A stretch of 64,000 nucleotides of DNA from an uncultured Chlorobiaceae bacterium (GTDB lineage: Bacteria; Bacteroidota; Chlorobiia; Chlorobiales; Chlorobiaceae): assembly GCA_903895195.1 (NCBI GenBank), contig CAITSZ010000011.1, positions 248,001-312,000 of the forward strand, given 5' to 3'. Positions 55,542 to 64,000 of the stretch are shown piece after piece. Each line of letters starts with the position of its first letter. Positions within the stretch are counted from its first letter, which is position 1. The notes under the pieces are model-generated. The model saw nothing but the letters and a program-made list of their open reading frames with translations. It ran no database searches and was not told where the DNA came from. A program made the position numbers and the translations under genes.

Positions 55542-57336
55542 AAAAAGTGCCGGCAGGGTTTCTTCTGTATTCCGTCTGACAGGTTATCTGTTGATCATAG
55601 CTACCATGCTTACCCTCTCTTCCTGCAATAGAGATAATAACAGTAAAGGAAATGCCAGCAAGAACAGGGCAGCCATGGACTCCACTCTTGTTATCTCAAT
55701 GCTTGGTGATGCTGATTATCTTAATCCCGTTATCGGTGCAACCGTTACCTCAAGTAATATTTTTGGCCTTATCTATCCCTCTCTGCTGCAAAGTGAGTTT
55801 GATACCACGACCGGCCTGATGAATTACATGGCTCTTGAAAAAAAACTGAGGTCAGTAACACCGGGTCAGGGCAAAAAAGCGCCAAAAGGCGCTATCGCCA
55901 GAAGCTGGCGTCTATCGGATGATCATAAATCGCTCACCTACATTCTTAGAAGTGATGCCTTTTGGGATGACGGAAAGCCAATTGTCTCTGCTGATTTCAA
56001 GTTTTCCTATCAGCTCTATGGCAATCCGGTAATTGCCAGCGCCCGACAACAGTATCTGGCAGAGCTGGTCGGCGCCGACAAGGGAAAAGTTGATTTTGAT
56101 AAAGCCATAGAAACCCCAAATGATACAACGCTGATTTTCAGGTTTTTCAAGCCGGTTCCAGAGCAGCTGGCACTTTTTCATACATCCCTTACCCCTCTTC
56201 CAGCTCACCGTTGGAAAAATGTTAAGCCCGATGAGTTTCGTCACTCTCCGCTCAATCTTACTCCCCTTGGAGCAGGCCCCTATAAGCTGAAAAGCTGGCA
56301 GCAGCAGCAGGAAATTTCTCTTGTATCAAGCAGGAAGTCCAATCTGCCAAAGCCAGGGAACATTCCCGCCATTTCTTTCAAGGTTGTGCCTGATTACACC
56401 GTAAGGCTCACTGAGCTGCAGACCGGTGCGGTGGATGTTGTGGAAAATATCAAACCGGAAGATTTTACGGCTCTTTTGAAAGCAAATCGTAAGATTGATA
56501 TCAAAACTGTCGGTCTTCGAGTGTATGACTATGTCGGCTGGTCAAATATTGATCAGGCAGAGTATCGCAAAAATGGTATCGTCAAACCGCATGCTTTGTT
56601 CGGTTCTGCAACAGTTCGAGTTGCCCTTACAAATGCTATAGACCGCCAGGCAATCATTGATGGATATCTGAAGCAGTACGGTGTGATCTGCAATAACGAT
56701 ATTTCGCCCTCTCTGAAATGGGCATACAATAACAAGATTACTCCGCATCCATATGATCCTGCAAAAGCATCAGCGTTGCTCAAGTCTGAAGGGTGGTTGC
56801 CTGGTTCTGACGGTATTCTTCAAAAAAACGGCAAAAAGTTCAGTTTTGTTCTCTATACCAATGCAGGTAATGCCAGAAGAAACTATGCGAGTGTTATTAT
56901 TCAGCAAAATCTTCGTGCAATAGGTATCGACTGCAAGCTTGACGTTCAGGAATCCAATGTCTTTTTTGAGAACCTTCAGTCCGGAAAACTTGATGCATGG
57001 ATGGCTGGCTGGTCTATCGGTCTTGAAATAGATCCCCTTGATTCATGGGGTTCAGATCTCAAAAAGAGCCGGTTTAATTTCCCTGGTTACCGCAATCCGA
57101 GGATTGACGAACTGAGCGAGCTGGCCAAGCAGAAAATGGACCCGGTACAAGCACGACCCTACTGGCTTGAGTATCAGGAAATCCTTCATCGTGATCAACC
57201 AATCACCTTTCTTTACTGGATCAGGGAGACACAGGGATTCAATAAGCGGATTGAAGGAGCCGAACTCAATATTTCCGGAACTTTTTACAATGTTGACGAC
57301 TGGAGGCTCAGGCCTTCGGCGAATATTGCACAATAG
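55534..57336 (+). CDS. Peptide-type ABC transporter substrate-binding lipoprotein
   Basis: 600 aa from ATG 55534, with GAGG 9 nt upstream; starts at 55525 and 55510 are possible and all overlap hprK. A lipobox signal peptide (YLLIIATMLTLSSC) is followed by the SBP_bac_5 domain: LGDADYLNPVIGATVTSSNI, SWRLSDDHKSLTYILRSDAF, FSYQLYGNPV, GAGPYKLKSW and the C-terminal WMAGWSIGLEIDPLDSWGSD. The type binds peptides, nickel or other solutes. The permease gene follows after 6 bp. Confidence 0.88.
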   Translation: MCEKSAGRVSSVFRLTGYLLIIATMLTLSSCNRDNNSKGNASKNRAAMDSTLVISMLGDADYLNPVIGATVTSSNIFGLIYPSLLQSEFDTTTGLMNYMALEKKLRSVTPGQGKKAPKGAIARSWRLSDDHKSLTYILRSDAFWDDGKPIVSADFKFSYQLYGNPVIASARQQYLAELVGADKGKVDFDKAIETPNDTTLIFRFFKPVPEQLALFHTSLTPLPAHRWKNVKPDEFRHSPLNLTPLGAGPYKLKSWQQQQEISLVSSRKSNLPKPGNIPAISFKVVPDYTVRLTELQTGAVDVVENIKPEDFTALLKANRKIDIKTVGLRVYDYVGWSNIDQAEYRKNGIVKPHALFGSATVRVALTNAIDRQAIIDGYLKQYGVICNNDISPSLKWAYNNKITPHPYDPAKASALLKSEGWLPGSDGILQKNGKKFSFVLYTNAGNARRNYASVIIQQNLRAIGIDCKLDVQESNVFFENLQSGKLDAWMAGWSIGLEIDPLDSWGSDLKKSRFNFPGYRNPRIDELSELAKQKMDPVQARPYWLEYQEILHRDQPITFLYWIRETQGFNKRIEGAELNISGTFYNVDDWRLRPSANIAQ

Positions 57337-57342
57337 GGTGTT

Positions 57343-58308
57343 ATGCTGATTTATATTCTAAAACGGCTTCTCATAGCCGTTCCGTTGATTTTTGGGGTAT
57401 TGACCCTTACGTTTTTCATTATCAGACTTGCTCCTGGTGATCCTGCAGCTTTTTTTATCCAGCCGGGTATAAGCCCGAATGTTGCCGAGCAGATCAGAGC
57501 GCAGTATGGGCTCAACGATCCTTTGCCCGTGCAGTATTTCAAATGGCTTGCAAGTGTCCTCCAGGGTGATTTCGGGCGCAGTTTCAGTCGCTCCCAGCAA
57601 CCGGTTTTCGATGTTATTGCCGAAGCGCTGCCTATAACATTGACCATAGCCCTGCTCACCCTTATTGCAAATTTTACCTTCGGCATTCTCATAGGTATTA
57701 TTTCTGCTGTCCGTCAGAACACCTTTCTCGACAGGTTCATGACGGTCACAGCTTTGTTTTTTTATTCGATGCCCGAGTTCTGGTTTGCCCTGATGATGAT
57801 TATTCTTTTAGCTCTTAAATTTCCTTTTTTTCCCGTGTCAGGCCTGAACGAGATTGGCGCTGAAAGTTACGGGCCTCTGGGTTTTCTGCTTGACCGGGCC
57901 TGGCATCTCGCGCTGCCGGTAACGGTACTGAGCATTAATGGTGCTGCCGGTATTGCCCGTTACGTCAGGGGGAGCATGCTTGAAGTGATCCGCCAGGACT
58001 ATATCCGCACAGCAAGAGCCAAAGGACTGCCCGAGCATGTAGTTATATTCAAACACGCACTTCGAAACGCTCTTCTGCCGGTAATAACTCTGATGGGGAG
58101 TTCCTTACCTTTTATTTTCAGCGGAGCTTTGTTTATTGAAGTGATTTTTGCTTTTCCCGGTATGGGAAGGGTGACCGTAGAAGCTATTTTTGCAAGGGAT
58201 TACCCGCTGATTATCGCCAATACCTTTATTTCCGGCTCTCTTATCGTGCTTGGCAATCTATTTGCCGATGTCCTTTATGCTGTTGCGGATCCGAGGATAA
58301 AGCTCTGA
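57343..58308 (+). CDS. Peptide-type ABC transporter permease (DppB/OppB-like)
   Basis: 321 aa with about six membrane helices. The N-terminus MLIYILKRLLIAVPLIFGVL and FIIRLAPGDPAAF are typical of DppB, and the EAA loop is ARAKGLPEHVVIFKHALRNALLPV. The usual DppC partner and ATPases are not adjacent; ruvB follows. A matching ATPase may be the one at 39568, but this is a guess. Confidence 0.9.
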   Translation: MLIYILKRLLIAVPLIFGVLTLTFFIIRLAPGDPAAFFIQPGISPNVAEQIRAQYGLNDPLPVQYFKWLASVLQGDFGRSFSRSQQPVFDVIAEALPITLTIALLTLIANFTFGILIGIISAVRQNTFLDRFMTVTALFFYSMPEFWFALMMIILLALKFPFFPVSGLNEIGAESYGPLGFLLDRAWHLALPVTVLSINGAAGIARYVRGSMLEVIRQDYIRTARAKGLPEHVVIFKHALRNALLPVITLMGSSLPFIFSGALFIEVIFAFPGMGRVTVEAIFARDYPLIIANTFISGSLIVLGNLFADVLYAVADPRIKL

Positions 58309-58341
58309 CTGTTATGCTTTTAAACCTGTAATGTATTCTGT

Positions 58342-59376
58342 TTGAGAATAGAACTGCTCAATACACCACCCGACGCCATTGAAACCAGGATCGAAGAACA
58401 GATTCGACCCATCTCCATGGATGATTTTGCCGGTCAACAGCGGCTGACCGATAATCTGAAAGTTTTTATTTCAGCAGCAAAAATGCGCGGTGATGCTCTG
58501 GACCATGTCCTCCTGTCCGGTCCTCCAGGCCTCGGAAAGACGACGCTCGCCTATATTATTGCATCCGAAATGGGAAGCAGCATCAAGTCAACTTCCGGCC
58601 CTTTGCTCGACAAGGCTGGTAATCTCGCAGGACTTCTGACCGGTCTTCAAAAGGGAGATGTGCTTTTTATTGACGAAATTCACCGTATGCCTCCAGCTGT
58701 TGAGGAGTATCTCTATTCAGCCATGGAGGATTTCCGTATTGATATCATGCTTGACAGCGGTCCTTCGGCAAGGGCTGTGCAGCTGCGTATCGAACCTTTT
58801 ACCCTTGTTGGCGCAACGACTCGTTCCGGTCTTCTGACCTCACCTCTCAGGGCAAGGTTCGGCATCAACAGCCGCTTTGATTACTATGCGCCGGACATTC
58901 TCGAAGGAATCATCATAAGGGCTTCAGGTATTCTGGGCATAGGAATTGACGGAAAGGCTGCATCTGAAATTGCCGGGCGTTCCAGAGGGACCCCCCGTAT
59001 CGCAAACAGACTGCTCCGGCGTGCCAGAGATTTTGCGCAGGTTGACGGTGTAGAGCTGATAAACCACTCTATTGCCATGAAGACCCTTGAGTGTCTTGAA
59101 ATTGATGAGGAAGGTCTGGATGATATGGATAAAAAAATCATGGAGACCATTGTCAATAAATTCAGTGGCGGACCAGTCGGGATAGCCTCCCTTGCCGTCT
59201 CTGTAGGTGAAGAGCGCGATACCATTGAAGAGGTTTACGAGCCCTACCTTATTCAGGCAGGGTACCTCACAAGGACAACAAGGGGACGGGTTGCAACGCG
59301 TCAGGCATTTTTACGGTTTTCAACCGCAAGTGGCAGCAATGAATACCCTTTGTTTGATGAACAGCAGGATCGGTAA
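58342..59376 (+). CDS. ruvB: Holliday junction helicase RuvB
   Basis: 344 aa with TTG start at 58342, which gives MRIELLNTPPDAIETRIEEQ and matches the family N-terminus. Walker A is LLSGPPGLGKTTLAYIIASE, Walker B is VLFIDEIHRMPPAVEEYLYS, sensor I is LVGATTRSGLLTSPLRARFG, and the arginine finger and C-terminal winged helix (GYLTRTTRGRVATRQAF) follow. It drives branch migration with RuvA and hands junctions to RuvC. Confidence 0.95.
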   Translation: MRIELLNTPPDAIETRIEEQIRPISMDDFAGQQRLTDNLKVFISAAKMRGDALDHVLLSGPPGLGKTTLAYIIASEMGSSIKSTSGPLLDKAGNLAGLLTGLQKGDVLFIDEIHRMPPAVEEYLYSAMEDFRIDIMLDSGPSARAVQLRIEPFTLVGATTRSGLLTSPLRARFGINSRFDYYAPDILEGIIIRASGILGIGIDGKAASEIAGRSRGTPRIANRLLRRARDFAQVDGVELINHSIAMKTLECLEIDEEGLDDMDKKIMETIVNKFSGGPVGIASLAVSVGEERDTIEEVYEPYLIQAGYLTRTTRGRVATRQAFLRFSTASGSNEYPLFDEQQDR

Positions 59377-61087
59377 ATCGCCAGCAAACCGCTTTGATCG
59401 GTTAAGGCTTTTTTCGATTGTGCTTGGCAGCGCACTGCTGACAATTTTTTTCCTTTCATCATGCTCTTCCCGGCCTGTTCTTTCCGGGAAGCCCCCTTCA
59501 GACACTCTCTTAGAAGCCTCAAAAAGAGAGTTTGTCGCAGCATCGCTATTGAGCGCCAAAGAAGAGTATCGGAGTGCCGCTGACGCTTACCTGAAGCTTC
59601 TGACGCTTGAGCCTTCAAACGCAGCGATTCATTATGCACTCTCAAAAGCCTACGCTGGTCTTGGCCTTATTGACTCTGCCCGCCAGCATAGTGAAAAAAG
59701 TGTTGTGCTTGATTCCAGCAATAAATATTATCTGAGGTATCTCGCCGGCCTGGCTCATCAGATGCACGATTACAGCCGGGCCTCCGATCTCTACCGCCAG
59801 CTTGTAGCTCTTGAACCCGGCACACCGGAACCGCTCACCTATCTTGCTCTGGCTTATCTTGCTGCTGAACAGCCCGAAAAAGCCCTTGCTGTTTTTCAGG
59901 AAATTCTTGCGCTTGACCCAAAGGATAAAACAGCCCAGGCTCAGGTATTGCTGATGCAGATAAAACTCCTTCATTATAATGATGCCATAACTACAGTCAT
60001 GGATCTTATTGAGCAGGGGAATGGCAAAGAGAAGCTAAGCCTCACTCTTGGAGAACTCTACATGCAGACCGAGCAGCATGATCTTGCTTCCAGAACATTC
60101 AGGGCCGTGCTGAACGAAAATCCAAGATTTATTCCAGCATGGCTTGCCCTGTTCGAGGTTTCAGTAAAAACAAAAAACCGTCCTGTCTTTCTTGAAGATC
60201 TTAACCGCTTTTATAATTCCAATCAGGTAACTCTCCAGCAGCAAATAGATCTCGCCCGACTTTTTGTTGTGCGGTCATCCAAAGACAGCACTTTTGTAGA
60301 TCCATCGTTTGCCATGATCGACGAAATAAGCAAGCGTCATCCCAACAACGGTAAGGTCTATGCGCTGAGAGCTAATGTAAAACTGTTACATAACCAGGAA
60401 GCCGCATCCATAGAAGATTTTAAAAAGGCGCTGTTACTCGAATCCGGCAATATTTCAATCTGGGAGGATCTTGTTGCGGCATATCTCACACTGAAGGATA
60501 ACCGGCAGGCTGAAAAAACGGTTGCCATCATAAAAAAGCGCTTTCCAATCCGCCCGCTCAGGTTTCAGGCTTTGGAAGGTGAAGTCTGTTTTCGGAGAGG
60601 TAACGTTAAAATGGCGGCACTCTTGCTGGAAAAAGTGGTGCAGCCCGGCGTAGCTAATAAGGATAAACAGCTCTATCTCCAGGCTGGAAGCACTCTTGCT
60701 GTATGCTATGATAAACTCGGCTTGTCCGATAAAAGCATCCGCCTCTACGAGTCAATTCTTGACCTTGATGCCGGTAATTTCTATATGATGAACAATCTTG
60801 CCTATGTTCTTGCTGACCGAGGCAGAGAGCTCTCAAGAGCCAAAGAACTGGCGCTGAAGGCCGTTGCAGCAGAACCCGAAAATGCCAGCTATCTCGATAC
60901 TCTTGGCTGGGTGCTCTTCAAGCTGGCCGACTATGATAAATCCCGGGAACACCTTGAAAAAGCAGCATCGCTCGATACCCGTGAGCCTGAAATACTTGAT
61001 CATCTTTCCCAGGTATACCAGAAGCTCGGAAACCCCGAGAAGGCCCAGGAGACGGTGGCAAAGATGAAAAAGCTGCAGAAGAAGTAA
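59357..61087 (+). CDS. TPR-repeat lipoprotein
   Basis: About 576 aa from ATG 59357 (59339 also possible), both overlapping the end of ruvB. A lipoprotein signal LFSIVLGSALLTIFFLSSC precedes many tetratricopeptide repeats, such as AADAYLKLLTLEPSNAAIHY, ASDLYRQLVALEPGTPEPLT, ALAVFQEILALDPKDKTAQA and C-terminal SREHLEKAASLDTREPEIL. TPRs form scaffolds; no enzyme motif is seen. It is probably anchored in the outer or inner membrane, facing the periplasm. Confidence 0.82.
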   Translation: MNSRIGKSPANRFDRLRLFSIVLGSALLTIFFLSSCSSRPVLSGKPPSDTLLEASKREFVAASLLSAKEEYRSAADAYLKLLTLEPSNAAIHYALSKAYAGLGLIDSARQHSEKSVVLDSSNKYYLRYLAGLAHQMHDYSRASDLYRQLVALEPGTPEPLTYLALAYLAAEQPEKALAVFQEILALDPKDKTAQAQVLLMQIKLLHYNDAITTVMDLIEQGNGKEKLSLTLGELYMQTEQHDLASRTFRAVLNENPRFIPAWLALFEVSVKTKNRPVFLEDLNRFYNSNQVTLQQQIDLARLFVVRSSKDSTFVDPSFAMIDEISKRHPNNGKVYALRANVKLLHNQEAASIEDFKKALLLESGNISIWEDLVAAYLTLKDNRQAEKTVAIIKKRFPIRPLRFQALEGEVCFRRGNVKMAALLLEKVVQPGVANKDKQLYLQAGSTLAVCYDKLGLSDKSIRLYESILDLDAGNFYMMNNLAYVLADRGRELSRAKELALKAVAAEPENASYLDTLGWVLFKLADYDKSREHLEKAASLDTREPEILDHLSQVYQKLGNPEKAQETVAKMKKLQKK

Positions 61088-61658
61088 TCTGCATAACTAT
61101 GGTTCACTGTTATAGAAGGCTATAAAGATCCTCATCTGTCATCCCGAACTCCTGTGAGGGATCCATCTCCACCATATAAAGCACCCATTAGTTTCACTCC
61201 ATCTATCAACAGCTATTACAAAACCTGACTTGAACCTTCAAGAGGTTTTTCATTCCATGACACGAGTTTAAGAGCCCGGTAAAAAAGAATGATAAAGCTG
61301 AAAAATAAATGCACCTATGACGGCTTATGTCCTATATCCCTCCTTATCCTTGTATATGATCCAAGCTGATGCTTTCCGCAAGCACGGCACTCTGTGCCCA
61401 AGATTTTGAATATGGTTTTGTTGTGGCGCTGAAGTTCCCCTAATTCGCATCCATTTGCAGCTTTCTGGCTCCAAGTCCGCAATTGCCTGAAATAAAGTGC
61501 CGAAAATTCCAGCGTCGGCACGCTACTTGAAAGGCTGCTCAATAAAAAGGTTTTTATCAAAAAAAAAGGTGACGTTGGACGGTTTTTGTCCTACTAGTAG
61601 TGATATACTGATTGTAAGAACTGGTGCTAGTAAAAAAATAAGGTTATCAATTTTAGAC
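61088..61658. other. Intergenic region with no convincing gene
   Basis: 571 bp. TCATCCCGAACTCCTGTGAG (about 61140-61159) looks like a dispersed repeat of a type common in bacterial intergenic DNA. A minus-strand frame at 61315-61560 has a Cys pair (CRACGKH) but resembles no family I can name and could be a transposon shred. The reading frame of the following SEDS gene extends back to 61497, but that extension is unlike the family. Confidence 0.4.
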
Positions 61659-62861
61659 ATGCTGCTTAGATCAGACATTCCAGACAGTACGGTGGAGGTC
61701 AGCTCCCTGCAGCTCCAGGTGCCCTCTCGCGGTGGTGGTATTGCAGGCCAGCTACTGCTTCTGATCGTAGCCATACTGATGTGCATCGGGATTGTAGTCG
61801 TTTACAGCAGCGGCGCTGGTTGGGCTCGGTCGATGTACTCCAGCACAGAGTACTTCCTTTGGCGGCATCTTATTTTTATACTGCTAAGCCTCGCAGTAAT
61901 CGCCCTCTTCGGTCGGTTAGACTATCATTTCTTCTGGAAGACAAGCAGGCTCATTTTCTTAGCCAGTATAGCCCTGCTCTCCATGTTGCTGATCATGAAG
62001 GGACTGCACATCATTTCGGGAGCTGCCCGATGGATAGGCTTCGGCTCCTTCAAATTTCAGGTTTCCGACTTGGCCAAATACGCGCTTATCTTCCACTTCT
62101 CAAGGCTTATCACCGAAAAGCAGAGTTATATAATGGACCTTTATGACTCCTATATTCCACTGCTCACAAACCTGATGGTCATCGTCATCCTTGTGGCTTT
62201 AGAGCCTAACTTCAGTACGGCCTCCCTCATCGCTCTGATAGGTTTCATGCTCATGTTTATCGGCGGCGTAAATATCCGTTATATGTTTATCACGGCGTTG
62301 CCACTTCTTTCCATAGCAGTTGTTTATGTTTGGGCAGCGCCATATCGGTGGGCCCGTCTTATCTCCTTTTTCAGCGATGATGAAAAATTTATGAGTTACC
62401 AGGTTGCGCAGGCTTTGATCGGTCTGGGCAACGGCGGTTTACATGGCCTGGGCATCGGGCAAAGCATGCAGCGGGAGCTCTATCTTCCGCTATCCTATAA
62501 CGATTTTGTCTTTGTCGTCGTCGGAGAGGAGTACGGTTTTCTGGGTGCACTCGCCGTCATTATCCTTTTTGCAGGGTTTATGCTCTGCGGTCTTGTCATA
62601 GCCAAGCATGCTGCCGACAGCTTTGGCCGATACGTGGCAACAGGCATCACCCTTGCAATCTCCCTTTTTGCCTTCATCAATATCGCCGTTGCATGCCACC
62701 TGCTCCCAACTACCGGCGTCGCCCTGCCGTTTATCAGCTATGGTGGTACTGCACTGCTCTTCAACTCTCTCGGTGCCGGAATTCTTGTCAGCATATCGGG
62801 TTACAGTAAGCGTCAGGCCGGAATCTCTCTTCTGGCAACCGAAGGTAAGGGGGGGTCATAA
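61659..62861 (+). CDS. SEDS-family peptidoglycan glycosyltransferase (FtsW/RodA)
   Basis: About 400 aa from ATG 61659 (MLLRSDIPDSTVEVSSLQLQ), with about 10 membrane helices. The SEDS hallmarks are YSSGAGWARSMYSS with FFWRHLIFILLSLAV, KGLHIISGAARWIGFGSFKF (the family's G..RW...G....QPSE region, here QVSDLAK), the catalytic-region ALEPNFSTASLIALI, and PTTGVALPFISYGGTALLFN. It polymerises glycan strands in septum (FtsW) or wall (RodA) synthesis; which cannot be decided. It is not in a dcw or rod operon here; the next gene converges on it. Confidence 0.85.
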   Translation: MLLRSDIPDSTVEVSSLQLQVPSRGGGIAGQLLLLIVAILMCIGIVVVYSSGAGWARSMYSSTEYFLWRHLIFILLSLAVIALFGRLDYHFFWKTSRLIFLASIALLSMLLIMKGLHIISGAARWIGFGSFKFQVSDLAKYALIFHFSRLITEKQSYIMDLYDSYIPLLTNLMVIVILVALEPNFSTASLIALIGFMLMFIGGVNIRYMFITALPLLSIAVVYVWAAPYRWARLISFFSDDEKFMSYQVAQALIGLGNGGLHGLGIGQSMQRELYLPLSYNDFVFVVVGEEYGFLGALAVIILFAGFMLCGLVIAKHAADSFGRYVATGITLAISLFAFINIAVACHLLPTTGVALPFISYGGTALLFNSLGAGILVSISGYSKRQAGISLLATEGKGGS

Positions 62862-62871
62862 TTATTCACCT

Positions 62872-63495
62872 TTAAGACGATGCAAGGCAGATGGCTTTTT
62901 CGATGATGATGTATTCAGCAGCATTGAGTAACAGCAGCTCCGCCTTAGCCAGCGGCAGGTGCCTTACAGCTTCTTTATCCTTGTTATCGATCCTCATCAG
63001 TTCCTTGGTCGAGGTCATCAGTTCAAGTGCTTCATGAATGGTTTGCTGCAACGTTGTTGAGGGGTAGGGGATACCGGAAATTGTTTCCCCGTATGATTGG
63101 AGGCAGGTTTGGTCGGCCTGCCGGACGATGCTGGCGAGGCGGTGTTCATTCATGCCGGGGTCGCCGGCACAGCGCTCGAGGATGATGAGCAGCATCGTTC
63201 TGAGCTTGTTTTCAGCAGAAGCGTGATAGAGTGAAGAGTCTGATTCATTAACCCTGAAGAATTCTTCGTCACTGCTTTCCCTTATAGGGCGCTTCTCTTC
63301 CACCAGGTAGCCGAGTGAAATATTCAGCGCATCGGCGAGTTTTTTAAGCTCCGCAAAGCGAACGTCCTGGCTCCCTGACTCGATTTTGGTGATAGCGGTC
63401 CTCGACAGGTCGACCCGTCTGGCGAGTTCTTCCTGCGACAACCCTTTTGCGCAACGGATCTGTTTGATCCTGTGTCCTATTTTTTCTTGTGTCAT
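62872..63495 (-). CDS. XRE-family transcriptional regulator
   Basis: 207 aa from ATG 63495. The N-terminal HTH_3 spans about residues 5-65 (IKQIRCAKGLSQEELARRVD, LSRTAITKIESGSQDVRFAE, ALNISLGYLVEEKR). The C-terminal ~120 residues are helical and unassigned (LIILERCAGDPGMNEHRLAS; LPLAKAELLLLNAAEYIIIE). The frame continues upstream beyond 63495, but that part is the antisense of the divergent gene. Two dyads in the gap to that gene are likely its operators. Confidence 0.8.
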   Translation of the reverse strand: MTQEKIGHRIKQIRCAKGLSQEELARRVDLSRTAITKIESGSQDVRFAELKKLADALNISLGYLVEEKRPIRESSDEEFFRVNESDSSLYHASAENKLRTMLLIILERCAGDPGMNEHRLASIVRQADQTCLQSYGETISGIPYPSTTLQQTIHEALELMTSTKELMRIDNKDKEAVRHLPLAKAELLLLNAAEYIIIEKAICLASS

Positions 63496-63514
63496 TTGCT
63501 TTATTATACAAAAA

Positions 63515-63551
63515 GTTCTACTATTGAACAATAGATGTTCTAATATAGAAC
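63515..63551. promoter_or_regulatory. Two dyad operators between XRE gene and divergent gene
   Basis: GTTCTACTATTGAAC (63515-63529) and GTTCTAATATAGAAC (63537-63551) share the GTTC...GAAC frame and lie 22 bp apart centre to centre, two helical turns. The second is a perfect 6+6 dyad. Their place in the divergent promoter region fits binding by the XRE protein. Confidence 0.6.
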
Positions 63552-63600
63552 TGACAAGTGCTAAATATTTCATTCCCATAGATATAACAAAGGAGAAATT

Positions 63601-64000
63601 ATGATCGAGTTGAGCGCAAGCGGGGAGGATCTGGTATTCCGGTTTCCTGATGTACATCCCGAGGCCTCTCTGGACATTCAGTTCAAGCGCACGCTGCGAA
63701 TACCCGATGACGGTAACGATTACCGCCTTCCACCGGGGTTTGACCACTTCCCGATGCGCCTTGTCGACGATTTTGCCACTGCCGCACCCAAAGAGTGGGT
63801 AGCGACTGGTGGAGTGATGCTGCCGATGTACCAGGCTGAAGCCATGTGGATATACTTCAATACAGCCGATGTTGATAACAGGGGGCGGTACCCCTTTGCC
63901 ATAAAGATCGCCACAGGAAAAGTCAATGCCGTGTCCGGTCAACTGTTGCGCAAGGGGCTCAACAAGGAGCCGCAGGACTACGCTGTAGCCCCAAACCAAC
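63601..64000 (+). CDS. Unknown conserved protein, C-terminus beyond window
   Basis: The frame opens at ATG 63601 (ribosome site AAAGGAG) and runs off the window: MIELSASGEDLVFRFPDVHP, later GGVMLPMYQAEAMWIYF and YPFAIKIATGKVNAVSGQ. I recall this as a conserved family of unknown function in diverse bacteria, starting MIELSASG. At least 133 codons are present. It is divergent from the XRE regulator and probably under its control. Confidence 0.7.
   Translation, partial: MIELSASGEDLVFRFPDVHPEASLDIQFKRTLRIPDDGNDYRLPPGFDHFPMRLVDDFATAAPKEWVATGGVMLPMYQAEAMWIYFNTADVDNRGRYPFAIKIATGKVNAVSGQLLRKGLNKEPQDYAVAPNQ

Noticed and set aside
61315-61560. 81-aa minus-strand frame with CRACGKH
   Set aside because: A Cys pair alone is not enough to call a gene; no upstream ribosome site or family match, so it is left as intergenic.

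Overview
The window reads as chromosomal DNA of a green sulfur bacterium, probably of the Chlorobium/Pelodictyon group. The strongest marker is pscC (50207-50848), the reaction-centre cytochrome c with three membrane helices and one CxxCH haem site, which is specific to that phylum. An lpxC-fabZ fusion gene (2909-4312) and an HPr kinase in a cytochrome/housekeeping neighbourhood fit the Chlorobi. No tRNA, rRNA or intact insertion sequence was seen.

Layout. 1-5965 is core: pheA (cut by the left edge), yebC-ruvC, a CDP-alcohol phosphatidyltransferase, lpxC-fabZ, an inositol monophosphatase and tspO. 5993-9495 is a graveyard of defence and mobile genes: a dinJ antitoxin whose toxin has lost its N-terminus, a second dinJ tail, two orphan antitoxin-type regulators, a PDDEXK (DUF1016) nuclease, the C-terminal end of a type III-like methyltransferase joined to a transposase-like N-terminus, a decayed two-repeat CRISPR remnant resembling subtype I-C, and an IS21 istA fragment.

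9637-28067 is a complete type 1 BREX phage-defence locus, transcribed right to left: brxA, brxB, brxC, an AlbA_2/Schlafen-like gene, pglX, an AAA ATPase, a PIN nuclease, a GmrSD-like type IV restriction enzyme, pglZ, brxL. The ATPase-PIN pair and the GmrSD-like gene sit between pglX and pglZ. A second, diverged copy of the last ~37 codons of pglX lies just beyond the PIN gene, so the ATPase-PIN pair is bracketed by pglX 3' ends, as expected of a cargo cassette swapped in by recombination. pglX itself carries two short heptanucleotide arrays in opposite orientation, which could make it phase-variable. The edge of the island beyond brxA holds an unknown gene, a broken umuD and an intact SRAP (yedK) gene.

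30172-61087 is core again: acs, leuS, pnp, panC, rsmI, an oligopeptide-type ABC ATPase, sppA, a porin, comM, an H-NS-like protein, a hydrolase, ppc, pscC, queF, a methyltransferase, a xerC/D recombinase, hpf, hprK, a peptide-type ABC binding protein and permease, ruvB and a TPR lipoprotein. The right end (61659-64000) holds a SEDS (FtsW/RodA) gene, an XRE repressor and a divergent partial gene; two dyads 22 bp apart lie between the last two and look like the repressor's operators.

Most promising for novelty: the ATPase-PIN module inside BREX with its flanking pglX duplication, and the heptamer arrays within pglX.
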